The notes beneath the pieces are model-generated. The model ran no database searches and had not been told where the DNA came from. It saw only the letters and a program-made list of their open reading frames with translations. A stretch of 64,000 nucleotides of DNA from Croceicoccus sp. Ery15 (GTDB lineage: Bacteria; Pseudomonadota; Alphaproteobacteria; Sphingomonadales; Sphingomonadaceae), in contig NZ_CP087588.1 of the NCBI RefSeq assembly GCF_020985305.1, positions 1,302,001 to 1,366,000 on the forward strand, read 5' to 3'. Positions 19,562 through 28,124 of the stretch are shown one piece after another. Positions within the stretch are counted from its first letter, which is position 1. Each line of letters starts with the position of its first letter. A program made the position numbers and the translations under genes.

Positions 19562-19770
19562 ACCGGCCCCCTCCCCTTTCCTGCTTCGCAGTCGGTGTTC
19601 GATCCGGTTTGGTATTCAACGGGTTAACCTCATTTCATCGCCCGCTGGACACCATTCACCCGAGACAACACTGGCTGACAGGATCGTTCATCAAAGGTTT
19701 GGCTTTCCTGAAGCAATCTGCATGCAAAGCCGTCCTCGTGGCGGCATCTGTTTAGGAAAGGGACGTAACA

Positions 19771-20127
19771 ATGAAAATGGCACTGATCGGAACCGTGCTT
19801 GCCGCCGCCGTGGCCATTCCGGCAGCCCCCGCCGCTGCCGATCCACCGCCATGGGCCCCTGCCTATGGCAAGCGCGCCAAGGACCGCCACCACTACGAAC
19901 CGCGCCGCATGCGTTCGGGCGACCGTTACTGGCGCGGCGACGATGGCCGCTATCGCTGTAAGCGGGACGATGGCACCACCGGTCTGATCATCGGTGCGGC
20001 CGGCGGCGCATTGCTGGGCCGCGAAATCGATGGCGGACGCGACCGCACCACCGGCACCGTGCTGGGCGCGGCTGCGGGCGCGCTGATCGGGCGCGAGATC
20101 GATCGCGGCAACGCACGCTGCCGCTAA
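19771..20127 (+). CDS. exported glycine-zipper 2TM domain protein
   Basis: A 118-residue protein with a signal peptide (VLAAAVAIPAAPAAA), a basic His/Arg-rich middle (RAKDRHHYEPRRMRSGDRYWRGDDGRYRCKRDDGTTG) and a C-terminal glycine zipper made of two near-copies of a GxxxGALxGREID unit. Glycine-zipper proteins associate with the outer membrane or envelope; exact function is unknown. A ribosome site (GGAAAGGGAC) precedes the ATG. A terminator follows 33 bp after the stop. The 209-bp gap before it (19562-19770) holds nothing I can name. Confidence 0.85.
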   Translation: MKMALIGTVLAAAVAIPAAPAAADPPPWAPAYGKRAKDRHHYEPRRMRSGDRYWRGDDGRYRCKRDDGTTGLIIGAAGGALLGREIDGGRDRTTGTVLGAAAGALIGREIDRGNARCR

Positions 20128-20159
20128 GATACCTTGCTATAGTCGAACCGACAGGAACG

Positions 20160-20192
20160 GGGCCGGAAAGCATCTGCCTTTCCGGCCCTTTT
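20160..20192 (+). terminator. intrinsic terminator after glycine-zipper gene
   Basis: An 11-bp perfect stem (20160-20170 with 20178-20188), a 7-base loop and a TTTT tract. It stands just before the SDR gene. Confidence 0.85.
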
Positions 20193-20224
20193 CATTGCCA
20201 GCCAACCATGGCTAGTTGACGGAC

Positions 20225-20989
20225 ATGACCAAGCCAGCCGTTTTGATCACCGGTGCCGCCAAACGACTGGGCGCGACCATGGCACAGCGTTTTGCCGATG
20301 CTGGCTGGCACGTCGTGATCCATTATCGCAGCTCGGCCGATGCGGCTCAGGCGCTTTGCGATGCCCTGCCCTCTGCCGAAACGGTTCAGGCCGATCTGTC
20401 CGATGCACAAGCGATCGCCGCCATGGCCGACGATCTGGTGGCCCGATTGCCCGACTGGCGCGCCATGGTGAACAGCGCCTCGCTGTTCGAATATGACGAT
20501 GCACGCGCCATTGATCCCGCCATTTTCGCGCGCGCCATGCATACCAATGCGGCAGGTCCTGTCCTGCTGGCGCAGCGCTTTCTGGCCCGCGCGAATGCCG
20601 CGCAAGGCAAGCGCGTGATCAATGTGCTCGACCAGAAATTGTGGAACGCCAATCCTGATTTCTTCTCCTATTCCATGTCAAAGGCCGCGCTGGGTATGGC
20701 GACGCGCATGCTGGCGATGGAACATCGGGGCAGTGCCGACCGCATCTATGGCCTCGCGCCCGGTGCGATGCTGCCCAGCCATGACCAGCAGGCTGACGAG
20801 CATCAGACCAGCGGGCGCATGAACCTGTTGCAAAGGCTGACCCGCCCCGAAGAGCTGGCCGATGCGGCGGTGTTTCTGGCGCGGGGCCATCTGGCGAGCG
20901 GAGAGACGATATGCGTCGATTCCGGACAGCATCTGTTGGATCAGCCCCGCGACGTGTTGTTCATGGCGCGCGCGGCAACAGGTGCCTGA
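20225..20989 (+). CDS. SDR family oxidoreductase (pteridine reductase/FolM-like)
   Basis: Short-chain dehydrogenase/reductase, about 254 residues, with a Rossmann nucleotide motif TGAAKRLG (the AKR form is typical of FolM/PTR1-like enzymes), an NSAS motif, and a catalytic YSMSK. Pteridine reductases reduce dihydrobiopterin or dihydromonapterin with NADPH; that substrate is inferred from the motif only. The ATG at 20225 is preferred over an in-frame TTG at 20216. The last residues (LFMARAATGA) are a short tail. Confidence 0.85.
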   Translation: MTKPAVLITGAAKRLGATMAQRFADAGWHVVIHYRSSADAAQALCDALPSAETVQADLSDAQAIAAMADDLVARLPDWRAMVNSASLFEYDDARAIDPAIFARAMHTNAAGPVLLAQRFLARANAAQGKRVINVLDQKLWNANPDFFSYSMSKAALGMATRMLAMEHRGSADRIYGLAPGAMLPSHDQQADEHQTSGRMNLLQRLTRPEELADAAVFLARGHLASGETICVDSGQHLLDQPRDVLFMARAATGA

Positions 20990-21095
20990 AGCGGCCTGTC
21001 AAAAACGGGCAATCAATCCTTGATCCCGCGCAATCAGGCCATAATCTGAACGGCAACGCTCCACGCGCATATAGTTTCATCTGGAGAAACCGCCC

Positions 21096-22391
21096 ATGAT
21101 CGGCGCCAAGCGTCTTCTTGAAACCATGCTGGCCAAAGCGGTGAAGCGCGGGCGACTGCGCATTGCCTATGCCGACGGATCGACCAGTTCCTTCGGCACG
21201 CCCGACGGGGTCATGCCCGAAGTTTCGATCCGCTTTACCGACAGAAGCGTCCCCCGCGATATCGTCATGGACATGCGCCTTGGTGCGGCAGAGGCATTCA
21301 TGGATGGCCGGCTGATCGTCGAGGATGGCGGCGGCATCATGGAAATGGTCGAGCTGTTGCAGGGCAATAACCATTGGGACGCGGGCCAGCGCATTTCACC
21401 GCCCCGTTTCCGCCGCCGCATGGCCGACCGGCTGAAATTCCTTGCCACCCAGTTCAACAAGGCAACAAGTTCCAAGGCCAATGTCGCCCATCATTACGAC
21501 ATCGGGAACGACCTCTACCGCCTGATGCTGGATGCGCCCCATATGCAATACAGCTGTGCCTATTGGCCGCGCGAGGGGATGACGCTGGAGGAAGCGCAGA
21601 CCGAAAAGCTGGCGCATATCGCTGCCAAGCTGGACCTGAAACCGGGGCAATCGGTGCTGGACATCGGCTGCGGCTGGGGCGGCATGGCGATTTTTCTGGC
21701 CCGTCATGCCGATGTAAAGGTGCTGGGCATCACGCTGAGCGAGGAGCAGCTGGCCCTCGCCCGCGAACGGGCACAGGCGGCGGGCGTGGCCGACCGCGTA
21801 ACCTTCCGGCTGGTCGATTACCGCGATCTCGCGGCCGAAGGGGCGCAATTCGACCGGATCGTATCGGTCGGCATGTTCGAACATGTCGGACAACCGCAAT
21901 TCGAAACCTATTTCCGCTGCTGCGCCCGGCTGATGAAAGAGGATGGCGTCGCGCTGATCCACACCATCGGTCGCATGGGCAAACCCGGCACGACCGATGC
22001 CTTTACGCGCAAATATATCTTCCCGGGCGGTTACATACCCGCCCTGTCCGAAACCGTCGCCGCGAGCGAGAAGGTGCGCCTGATCGCTTCCGATGTAGAG
22101 ACATTGCGCCTTCATTACGCGCTGACATTGCGCGAATGGTATCAGCGCTGCCTTGCGCACAAGGACCAGATCGTCGCCATGTATGACGAGAAGTTCTTCC
22201 GCATGTGGACATTCTATCTGTCGGGCGCGACCGCCGCGTTCGAAAGCGGCGGCATGTGCAATTTCCAGATCCAGTATGTCCGCAACCGCCGCGCCCTGCC
22301 GCTGCACCGCGACTATATGGCAGAGGCCGAGCGGATGATCATGGCCGGGGAAAACGCGCCCACGCCCGAAAAGGCGCTTTCGACGGCCTGA
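21096..22391 (+). CDS. cfa: cyclopropane-fatty-acyl-phospholipid synthase family methyltransferase
   Basis: A 431-residue SAM-dependent enzyme of the CFA/mycolic-acid synthase family that adds a methylene bridge across cis double bonds of membrane phospholipid acyl chains. An N-terminal lipid-binding domain (about 1-130) is followed by a Rossmann methyltransferase domain with the SAM motif VLDIGCGWGGMAIFLA. HHYDIGNDLYRLML and YSCAYWPREGMTLEEAQ blocks are characteristic, as is the later HTIGRMGKPG segment. It acts at the inner membrane surface. It follows the SDR gene after a 106-bp gap. Confidence 0.93.
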   Translation: MIGAKRLLETMLAKAVKRGRLRIAYADGSTSSFGTPDGVMPEVSIRFTDRSVPRDIVMDMRLGAAEAFMDGRLIVEDGGGIMEMVELLQGNNHWDAGQRISPPRFRRRMADRLKFLATQFNKATSSKANVAHHYDIGNDLYRLMLDAPHMQYSCAYWPREGMTLEEAQTEKLAHIAAKLDLKPGQSVLDIGCGWGGMAIFLARHADVKVLGITLSEEQLALARERAQAAGVADRVTFRLVDYRDLAAEGAQFDRIVSVGMFEHVGQPQFETYFRCCARLMKEDGVALIHTIGRMGKPGTTDAFTRKYIFPGGYIPALSETVAASEKVRLIASDVETLRLHYALTLREWYQRCLAHKDQIVAMYDEKFFRMWTFYLSGATAAFESGGMCNFQIQYVRNRRALPLHRDYMAEAERMIMAGENAPTPEKALSTA

Positions 22392-22500
22392 AACAGCGCC
22401 GCTTCCCCTTGCCCCCTTATCCGCTCTGTTTTAGGGGCGCGCTGCGACGCGCATTCGCGCCGGAACCGCATATGCATCCTGTTCAGAAAGCCATGCAGCC

Positions 22501-23724
22501 ATGACCGACACATCGAACATCAAAAAGGTCGTCCTTGCCTATTCGGGCGGTCTCGACACATCCGTCATCCTGAAATGGCTGCAAGTGACCTATAATTGCG
22601 AGGTGGTGACCTTTACCGCCGATCTGGGTCAGGGCGAGGAACTGGAACCCGCGCGGGCCAAGGCCAAGCTGATGGGCCTGCCCGACGAAAATATCTATAT
22701 CGACGATCTGCGCGAGGAATTCGTGCGCGATTTCGTCTTTCCGATGATGCGCGCCAATGCCCGATACGAAGGCGATTATCTGCTGGGCACCAGCATCGCG
22801 CGCCCGCTGATTTCCAAGCGGCTGATCGAAATCGCGCATGAAACCGGCGCCGACGCGATCGCCCATGGCGCAACCGGCAAGGGTAACGACCAGGTCCGTT
22901 TCGAACTGTCGGCCTATGCGCTCGACCCCGACATCCGCGTGATCGCCCCGTGGCGCGAATGGGATCTGAACAGCCGCACCGCGCTGATCCAGTGGGCCGA
23001 GGCGCACCAGATTCCCGTGCCCAAGGACAAGCGCGGCGAAAGCCCGTTCTCGGTCGACGCGAACCTCCTCCACACTTCGTCGGAAGGCAAAGTGCTGGAA
23101 GACCCGTGGGAAGAAACGCCCGATTACGTGTATTCGCGCACGGTCAATCCCGAGGATGCGCCCGATACGCCCGAATATGTCGAAATCGGCTTTGAAAAGG
23201 GCGACGGCATATCGCTGAACGGCACGGCGATGAGCCCTGCCACGCTGTTGGCTGCCCTCAACGATCTGGGCCGCAAGCATGGCATCGGCCGGCTCGATCT
23301 GGTGGAAAACCGCTTCGTCGGCATGAAGTCGCGCGGCATGTATGAAACGCCCGGCGGCACGATCTATGCCGCTGCCCATCGCGGGATCGAACAGATCACG
23401 CTAGATCGCGGCGCAGCCCATCTGAAGGATGAGCTGATGCCGAAATATGCCGAGCTGATCTATAACGGCTTCTGGTTCGCGCCAGAGCGCGAGATGTTGC
23501 AGGCCGCGATCGACCTGTCGCAGCAGAAAGTCACCGGCACGGTGCGGCTGAAGCTGTATAAAGGCGGCGTGCATCTGGTGGGCCGCAAGAGCCCGATGAG
23601 CCTCTATTCCGAAAAGCATGTCACGTTCGAGGATGATGCCGGCGCCTATGACCAGAAGGATGCGGCAGGCTTCATCCATCTGAACGCATTGCGTCTGAAG
23701 CTGCTGGCCAAGCAGGGCGGCTGA
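22501..23724 (+). CDS. argG: argininosuccinate synthase
   Basis: ArgG, 407 residues, joins citrulline and aspartate with ATP to form argininosuccinate, the penultimate step of arginine synthesis. The PP-loop [12 protein letters not shown] is at the N terminus; [48 protein letters not shown] and the C-terminal synthetase region are all standard. It stands alone, followed by an unusually long gene-free stretch. Confidence 0.98.
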   Translation: MTDTSNIKKVVLAYSGGLDTSVILKWLQVTYNCEVVTFTADLGQGEELEPARAKAKLMGLPDENIYIDDLREEFVRDFVFPMMRANARYEGDYLLGTSIARPLISKRLIEIAHETGADAIAHGATGKGNDQVRFELSAYALDPDIRVIAPWREWDLNSRTALIQWAEAHQIPVPKDKRGESPFSVDANLLHTSSEGKVLEDPWEETPDYVYSRTVNPEDAPDTPEYVEIGFEKGDGISLNGTAMSPATLLAALNDLGRKHGIGRLDLVENRFVGMKSRGMYETPGGTIYAAAHRGIEQITLDRGAAHLKDELMPKYAELIYNGFWFAPEREMLQAAIDLSQQKVTGTVRLKLYKGGVHLVGRKSPMSLYSEKHVTFEDDAGAYDQKDAAGFIHLNALRLKLLAKQGG

Positions 23725-23750
23725 GACCGGAGAATTTTATCCACCGGCTG

Positions 23751-23782
23751 CGTGGCGGTAAAAATGGCGGATTTCCGCCACG
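23751..23782. repeat. nested alternative inverted repeats downstream of argG
   Basis: Arms CGTGGCGG (23751-23758) and CCGCCACG (23775-23782) form an 8-bp stem. The inner TGGCGG (23765-23770) can pair with the same CCGCCA (23775-23780) across a 4-base loop. The two folds exclude each other. No T tract follows, so it is not a classical terminator. Confidence 0.5.
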
Positions 23783-24366
23783 CCGCGCGCCGGGCACCGG
23801 ACGAAACCGGGCACTCATAGTGGCTTTTCCACTCTTGTCCACTGCAAAACTGCTTTTCTGTGGATAAGTTAATTGCGCGACTCATGCATGCGGCGCATTC
23901 TTCAATTGTCGAACGGGAAGGTTGCTTTCCGGATCATGCCGCAAGGCACTGAAACGGGACGATTTACCGAAACGTACGATGCATCGGTCAAAGACCGGCA
24001 AGACGGAAACGGCACCCCTTTGAAGGCTTCCTTGTGAAGCATTCGAAATGCCCGACCGGATCGCACAAAGTCGATGGGCGATGGATGGCCAGAAAACCGG
24101 CAATCGCGGACAAATCACGCGGCCTTCGGGTCGATGATGCGGATGAAGCGGCAGCAGGAGACATGGCCTCGGTATGCGGATGCGCTTGCAAACCGATCCC
24201 GACGGGCTTTGCCCATGGCGATCGAACGGCAAGGCGGAAACAGACCGGATGCCGGCGCGAGCGCCGTGCGACAGAGGCGATGGCCTTACGGTCAATGCCG
24301 AAACCGCCGGGCGCCAAGCCTTCCAATCGTGCCAGCACGAGTTGGAAGCCACGGGCCGGTGAGAGT

Positions 24367-24390
24367 GGGGCCGGTAGCGATACCGGCCCC
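24367..24390. repeat. perfect 10-bp hairpin with GNRA (GCGA) loop
   Basis: Arms 24367-24376 and 24381-24390 pair perfectly around GCGA, followed by ATTTGCTTTG. It could be a terminator of an unannotated transcript in the gene-free region or part of a structured RNA. Confidence 0.5.
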
Positions 24391-24575
24391 ATTTGCTTTG
24401 GTCCGGTTCGCCCGACAGCATCCACAACAGCGACAAAACAGGCTGATTCGCCGCGCCATATGCGGCGCATAAATGCGCCGAATGCGCGCGTTAACGCAAA
24501 AATGCCGGTTCAAATGTGGCCGAAAGGCGGCAAACCGAAACCAATTGGAAGTTTTTGCTGCTATTGTCCGGCCCC

Positions 24576-25112
24576 ATGAAGACGCAAGTCAACATGCGGC
24601 TGCGCCCGATGCGCGCCATCGCCCTATTCGGCATCGTCACCATGGCGGCAATGCCGGTATCCGTCGCCCGCGCAGGCACCGAGGACCCGATGGCCGCCGC
24701 GCTGGAGGCCGAACTCGCCCTCACCGCTGTTCCGGCGACTGCCATTGATAACGCAGGGTCCGCCGGTACGGTTCCTGAATTGGCCGAAACCGAAGCCGCA
24801 GAGCCCGAGATTGCCGAATTGCTCGGCACCGGCGAAGCCAGCTGGTACGGCCCCAAATTCGCAGGGCGCCGGACGGCCAGCGGCGAGACTTTCGACCCGA
24901 CGGAACTGACGGCCGCGCACCGCACCCTGCCCTTCGGCAGCCTTGTGCGCGTTACGTCAAACCGTACCGGCAAGTCGGTAGTGGTCCGCATCAACGATCG
25001 CGGCCCCTATCACGGCAATCGCGTGATTGACTTGTCCGAAGCCGCCGCCAAGGAAATCGGCATCAAGAGCCGCGGGCGCGGCAATGTCGATCTGGCGCTG
25101 CTCGAAGGCTAA
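24576..25112 (+). CDS. rlpA: septal ring lytic transglycosylase RlpA family protein
   Basis: A 178-residue exported protein with a double-psi beta-barrel domain in its C-terminal half. The order is ASWYGPKFAGRRTASGE, then LTAAHRTLPFGSLVRVT, VVVRINDRGPYHGNRVIDLS and AAKEIGI, all RlpA signatures, including the catalytic-type Asp in INDRGP. RlpA cleaves naked glycan strands at the septum. The signal peptide is RAIALFGIVTMAAMPVSVARA. A spacer rich in Ala/Glu (about 35-85) replaces a second domain, and no SPOR domain is present, so it is a short RlpA form. ATG 24576 is chosen; ATG 24594 is also possible. Confidence 0.88.
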   Translation: MKTQVNMRLRPMRAIALFGIVTMAAMPVSVARAGTEDPMAAALEAELALTAVPATAIDNAGSAGTVPELAETEAAEPEIAELLGTGEASWYGPKFAGRRTASGETFDPTELTAAHRTLPFGSLVRVTSNRTGKSVVVRINDRGPYHGNRVIDLSEAAAKEIGIKSRGRGNVDLALLEG

Positions 25113-25115
25113 GGC

Positions 25116-25541
25116 CTACTTGGCGGGCGCTGTTTGCGGCTCGGCCGCTTTTGCCTCCACTTCAGCCTCTATCGCTTCATCCGCAGCTTCAAGCGTTTCG
25201 CCTCCGGCATCGGGCGCTTCGATCGCGCCCGGCGTTTTCAGCGGCGCGGCACCGGTTTGCGTCATGCACCATCGCACCTGTTCCATCGCGCGATCGCGGT
25301 GTTCGCCGTCAAGGTCGGACAGGGTAAAACCCTGCTGTGCCAGCCGCCCCGTGGTGCAATCGCACAGGCGCTTCAGCTGCTTCTCTCCATTGGCCAGCGC
25401 GGCCAGCTTCACGTCGCAGCGTTCCAGCGCCTCGGTCCGCTCGGGCGTCTCCAGTCCCGGTGGCGGATCGTCGCAGGCTGCCAATGCGACCAGCATCGCC
25501 AGCGGCACAACCGCAAAACCCGTCTTAGAAATGCGTGGCAA
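25116..25541 (-). CDS. small predicted lipoprotein of unknown function
   Basis: A 141-residue protein with a lipoprotein signal: basic start, hydrophobic stretch, and lipobox LAAC (C23), followed by DD, which could influence sorting. The mature part has a Cys-containing helical region (ERCDVKLAAL, LKRLCDCTTGRLAQQG, QVRWCMTQTG) and ends in a low-complexity Ala/Glu/Pro tail. The start is a TTG at 25541, chosen because it gives a full signal peptide. It is convergent with rlpA, 3 bp apart. No family recognised. Confidence 0.7.
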   Translation of the reverse strand: MPRISKTGFAVVPLAMLVALAACDDPPPGLETPERTEALERCDVKLAALANGEKQLKRLCDCTTGRLAQQGFTLSDLDGEHRDRAMEQVRWCMTQTGAAPLKTPGAIEAPDAGGETLEAADEAIEAEVEAKAAEPQTAPAK

Positions 25542-25616
25542 TTGGCCTACTCCGCCCGTTCAGTCCGCTTGCAACTCTTTCGCATGTGCGCCGCGCATGC
25601 AAGCCTGTCGGACACG

Positions 25617-27683
25617 CTACCCCCCGCGCAAAAGCTGCACGCCATAGTCGCGTTCGAACAAATACAGCGCCAGCCGCGCCGCATCGCCGCGCGGGCCCTC
25701 CAGATCGCTGCCCGCACGGTCGAGCAATAAGCGGGCATCGTCATGCGCGGCTTCGAGCAATTCCGTAATCTGTTCGAGGCTGGCGACGCGAAAGGCAGTT
25801 TCGCCCGACTGGCGCGTACCCAGGATTTCGCCCCCACCGCGCAGCCGCAAATCCTCTTCGGCAAGGCGGAAACCGTCCTGCGTCTCACGCATCAGCGCAA
25901 GCCGCTCACGCCCCGTTTCGCTCAACATCTGGCCGCGCAGCAGCAGGCAGACCGATTCCGCCGCCCCGCGCCCGACGCGCCCGCGCAACTGGTGCAGCTG
26001 GGCAAGGCCGAAGCGCTCCGCCTGTTCGATCACCATCAGCGAGGCATTGGGCACATTCACCCCCACCTCGATCACCGTGGTCGCCACCAGCACCGCAACT
26101 TCGCCGCTGGCAAAGCGGGCCATGTTCGCGTCCTTGATCTCGGGCCGCAATTGCCCGTGGACAAGGGTCACATTCCCCTCGCCCAGCACGTGCTTCAGCG
26201 CATCGAAACGCTCTTCGGCCGCGGCCAGATCCTCGCGCTCGTGCTCGTGCACCATGGGGCACACCCAATAGGCCTGCTTACCCGATTGTACATGGCGGAC
26301 CAGACCGGCGACGACATCGTCCATCCGCTCGACCGGCACGACGCGCGTATCGATGGGTTTGCGCCCCGGCGGCAATTCGTCCAGCTGGCTGACTTCCATC
26401 TCGCCATGCTGGGCCAGCAGCAGGGTACGCGGGATGGGTGTTGCGGTCATGGCAAGGCAATGGGCCGTGGTGCGCGCCTTTTGCTGCAACATCAGCCGCT
26501 GCCCCACGCCAAAGCGGTGCTGTTCGTCGATCACCACAAGACCAAGATCGCGGTAATTCACGCTGTCCTGAAAGATGGCATGGGTGCCAACGACGATATG
26601 GATCGATCCATCCAGCAGCCCCATCATGATGGATTCGCGCGCACGCCCCTTGTCCCTGCCCGTCAGCAATGCGATTTCGACGCCGGTGCCGCGTGCCATT
26701 TCCTGCAGGGTCGCGTGATGCTGGCGCGCCAGAATTTCGGTGGGTGCCAGCAGAGCGGCCTGTTTACCGCATTCGATGGCGTTCAGCATGGCAAGCAGCG
26801 CCACTACCGTCTTGCCGCTGCCGACATCGCCTTGCAACAGGCGCAACATCGGGTGCGGCTGCGCCATATCGCCCTCTATCTCGCGGATCGAGCGCGCCTG
26901 CGCGCCGGTCAGCGCAAAGGGCAGCGTCAGCCGGTCGCGCAAACGACCGTCGCCCTGCATCGACGTGCCCTTGCGGCGGCGATTGTCGGCACGCACCAGC
27001 ATCAGCGCCAGCGCGCTGGCGAACAACTCGTCATAGGCAAGCCGGTCGCGCGCTTCCTTGTGCCGCCCGCGGTGGACCAGGTGCAGCGCATCGCGCCATT
27101 TCGGCCAGCCGCGCCGCTCCATCACGCCGGGCTCGATCCATTCGGGCAATTCGGGCAGCGCGCCCAGTGCCTGCTCGATCAATGGTTGCAGCCGCCCTGC
27201 CGTCAGCCCGTCGGACAGCGGGTAAACCGGCTCACACGTCTGGCCCAGCGCCGTGCCGCCATCCTCCGACACGTGATCGGGGTGCACCATTTGCAGCGTG
27301 TCGTTAAATTGCTCCAGCTTGCCCGCCACCCAGCGCGCTTCTTCCAGCGGCAGCAATTTGCGCGCGGAATAGGATGCCCGCCCGAAATAGGTCAGCGCGA
27401 TCCGTTCGCCTGCGCCATCCTCGGCCATCACGCGGAACGGACCCCGCCCGCTGCCGCTGGCGCGATAGGCCTTGGGCGTCAGCCTGATGATGATGTGTTC
27501 GCCGATCCCGCCTTCGGCCAGCGCGCCGATCTGGCGGCGTTCGATAAATCGGTCGGGCAGATGATAGGCGAAATCCTTCACATGCCGCAGGCCCAGCCGG
27601 TCTAGCGGCTTTTCAAGCTTCGCGCCGACGCCCTTCAGGCTATCGGCAGCGGCGAACAGGGGATTGAGCACTTCGGGACGCAT
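25617..27683 (-). CDS. recG: ATP-dependent DNA helicase RecG
   Basis: RecG, 688 residues, remodels stalled replication forks and branched DNA. It has the N-terminal wedge/OB region (VKDFAYHLPDRFIERR, then ERIALTYFGRA), helicase domain 1 with Walker A GDVGSGKT and the DEQH box (VVIDEQHRFGV), and helicase domain 2 ending with QLRGRVGRG, SGETAFRVA and a C-terminal TRG-like region. ATG 27683 gives the family N terminus; the longer open frame to 27851 runs into the divergent sdhE gene. The 64-bp gap to sdhE must hold both promoters. Confidence 0.96.
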   Translation of the reverse strand: MRPEVLNPLFAAADSLKGVGAKLEKPLDRLGLRHVKDFAYHLPDRFIERRQIGALAEGGIGEHIIIRLTPKAYRASGSGRGPFRVMAEDGAGERIALTYFGRASYSARKLLPLEEARWVAGKLEQFNDTLQMVHPDHVSEDGGTALGQTCEPVYPLSDGLTAGRLQPLIEQALGALPELPEWIEPGVMERRGWPKWRDALHLVHRGRHKEARDRLAYDELFASALALMLVRADNRRRKGTSMQGDGRLRDRLTLPFALTGAQARSIREIEGDMAQPHPMLRLLQGDVGSGKTVVALLAMLNAIECGKQAALLAPTEILARQHHATLQEMARGTGVEIALLTGRDKGRARESIMMGLLDGSIHIVVGTHAIFQDSVNYRDLGLVVIDEQHRFGVGQRLMLQQKARTTAHCLAMTATPIPRTLLLAQHGEMEVSQLDELPPGRKPIDTRVVPVERMDDVVAGLVRHVQSGKQAYWVCPMVHEHEREDLAAAEERFDALKHVLGEGNVTLVHGQLRPEIKDANMARFASGEVAVLVATTVIEVGVNVPNASLMVIEQAERFGLAQLHQLRGRVGRGAAESVCLLLRGQMLSETGRERLALMRETQDGFRLAEEDLRLRGGGEILGTRQSGETAFRVASLEQITELLEAAHDDARLLLDRAGSDLEGPRGDAARLALYLFERDYGVQLLRGG

Positions 27684-27747
27684 GACGATGCTATAGCGCC
27701 GCATTCCGGCGCTTGCACCGCATCGCGCACGAGTATACCCGACCAGC

Positions 27748-28044
27748 ATGAGCGACACCGCGAAACCCGACCAAGACCGGCTGAACCCTGAACGTTTGGG
27801 GCGGGCCAAGTTCCGCGCATGGCACCGCGGCACGCGCGAAGCCGATTTCATGATCGGCGGCTATTTCGACAAATGCCACGCCGAATGGGTGGAACAGGAA
27901 TTGGCCTGGTTCGAGGCCTTGCTGGACGAGGACGACGTCGACATCATGGCATGGGCACTGGGCACGCAATTGCCGCCCGATCGCTTTGCAGGGCCAATGA
28001 TGGATGCGCTGCAACGGCTGGATTACGTTCATATCCATAGATAG
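27748..28044 (+). CDS. sdhE: FAD assembly factor SdhE (succinate dehydrogenase assembly factor 2 family)
   Basis: A 98-residue protein of the SdhE/SDH5/YgfY (DUF339) family that promotes covalent flavin attachment to SdhA and FrdA. The signature RGTREAD is at 27-33 (first residues of the active surface), followed by MIGGYFD and the helical LAWFEALLDEDDVDIMAWALG. It is divergent from recG and upstream of mfd, a common order in sphingomonads. Confidence 0.9.
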   Translation: MSDTAKPDQDRLNPERLGRAKFRAWHRGTREADFMIGGYFDKCHAEWVEQELAWFEALLDEDDVDIMAWALGTQLPPDRFAGPMMDALQRLDYVHIHR

Positions 28045-28124
28045 GCGGGCCCGGCAGCCGCCGATCGGGGGTTGCGGCAGGTGTATTCCGTCGCCAGATA
28101 GCGCCCCGAAATGACGAATTGCGC

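Larger units (their letters stand above)
23725..24575. other. 851-bp gene-free region with DnaA-box-like motifs and hairpins
   Basis: No frame here looks like protein. It holds an exact DnaA box (TGTGGATAA, 23859-23867, reverse of TTATCCACA) and near-matches TTATCCACC (23737-23745), TTTTCCACT (23825-23833) and TTGTCCACT (23836-23844). Two nested inverted repeats lie at 23751-23782, and a perfect 10-bp stem with a GCGA loop at 24367-24390. The middle (about 23900-24350) shows no pattern I can name. It may be a regulatory or replication-linked region, or house a non-coding RNA. Confidence 0.5.

Noticed and set aside
23882..24436. A 184-codon minus-strand frame in the same gene-free region
   Set aside because: Arg/Pro/Ser-rich with no protein-like pattern; overlaps the hairpin at 24367-24390.
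23725..24575. Calling this region the chromosomal replication origin
   Set aside because: Only one DnaA box is exact, no clear AT-rich unwinding element is visible, and the neighbours argG and rlpA are not the usual origin genes; kept only as a candidate finding.
24034..24579. A 181-codon plus-strand frame in the gene-free region after argG
   Set aside because: Composition is random-like, with no hydrophobic core or recognisable motif, and it overlaps the rlpA start.
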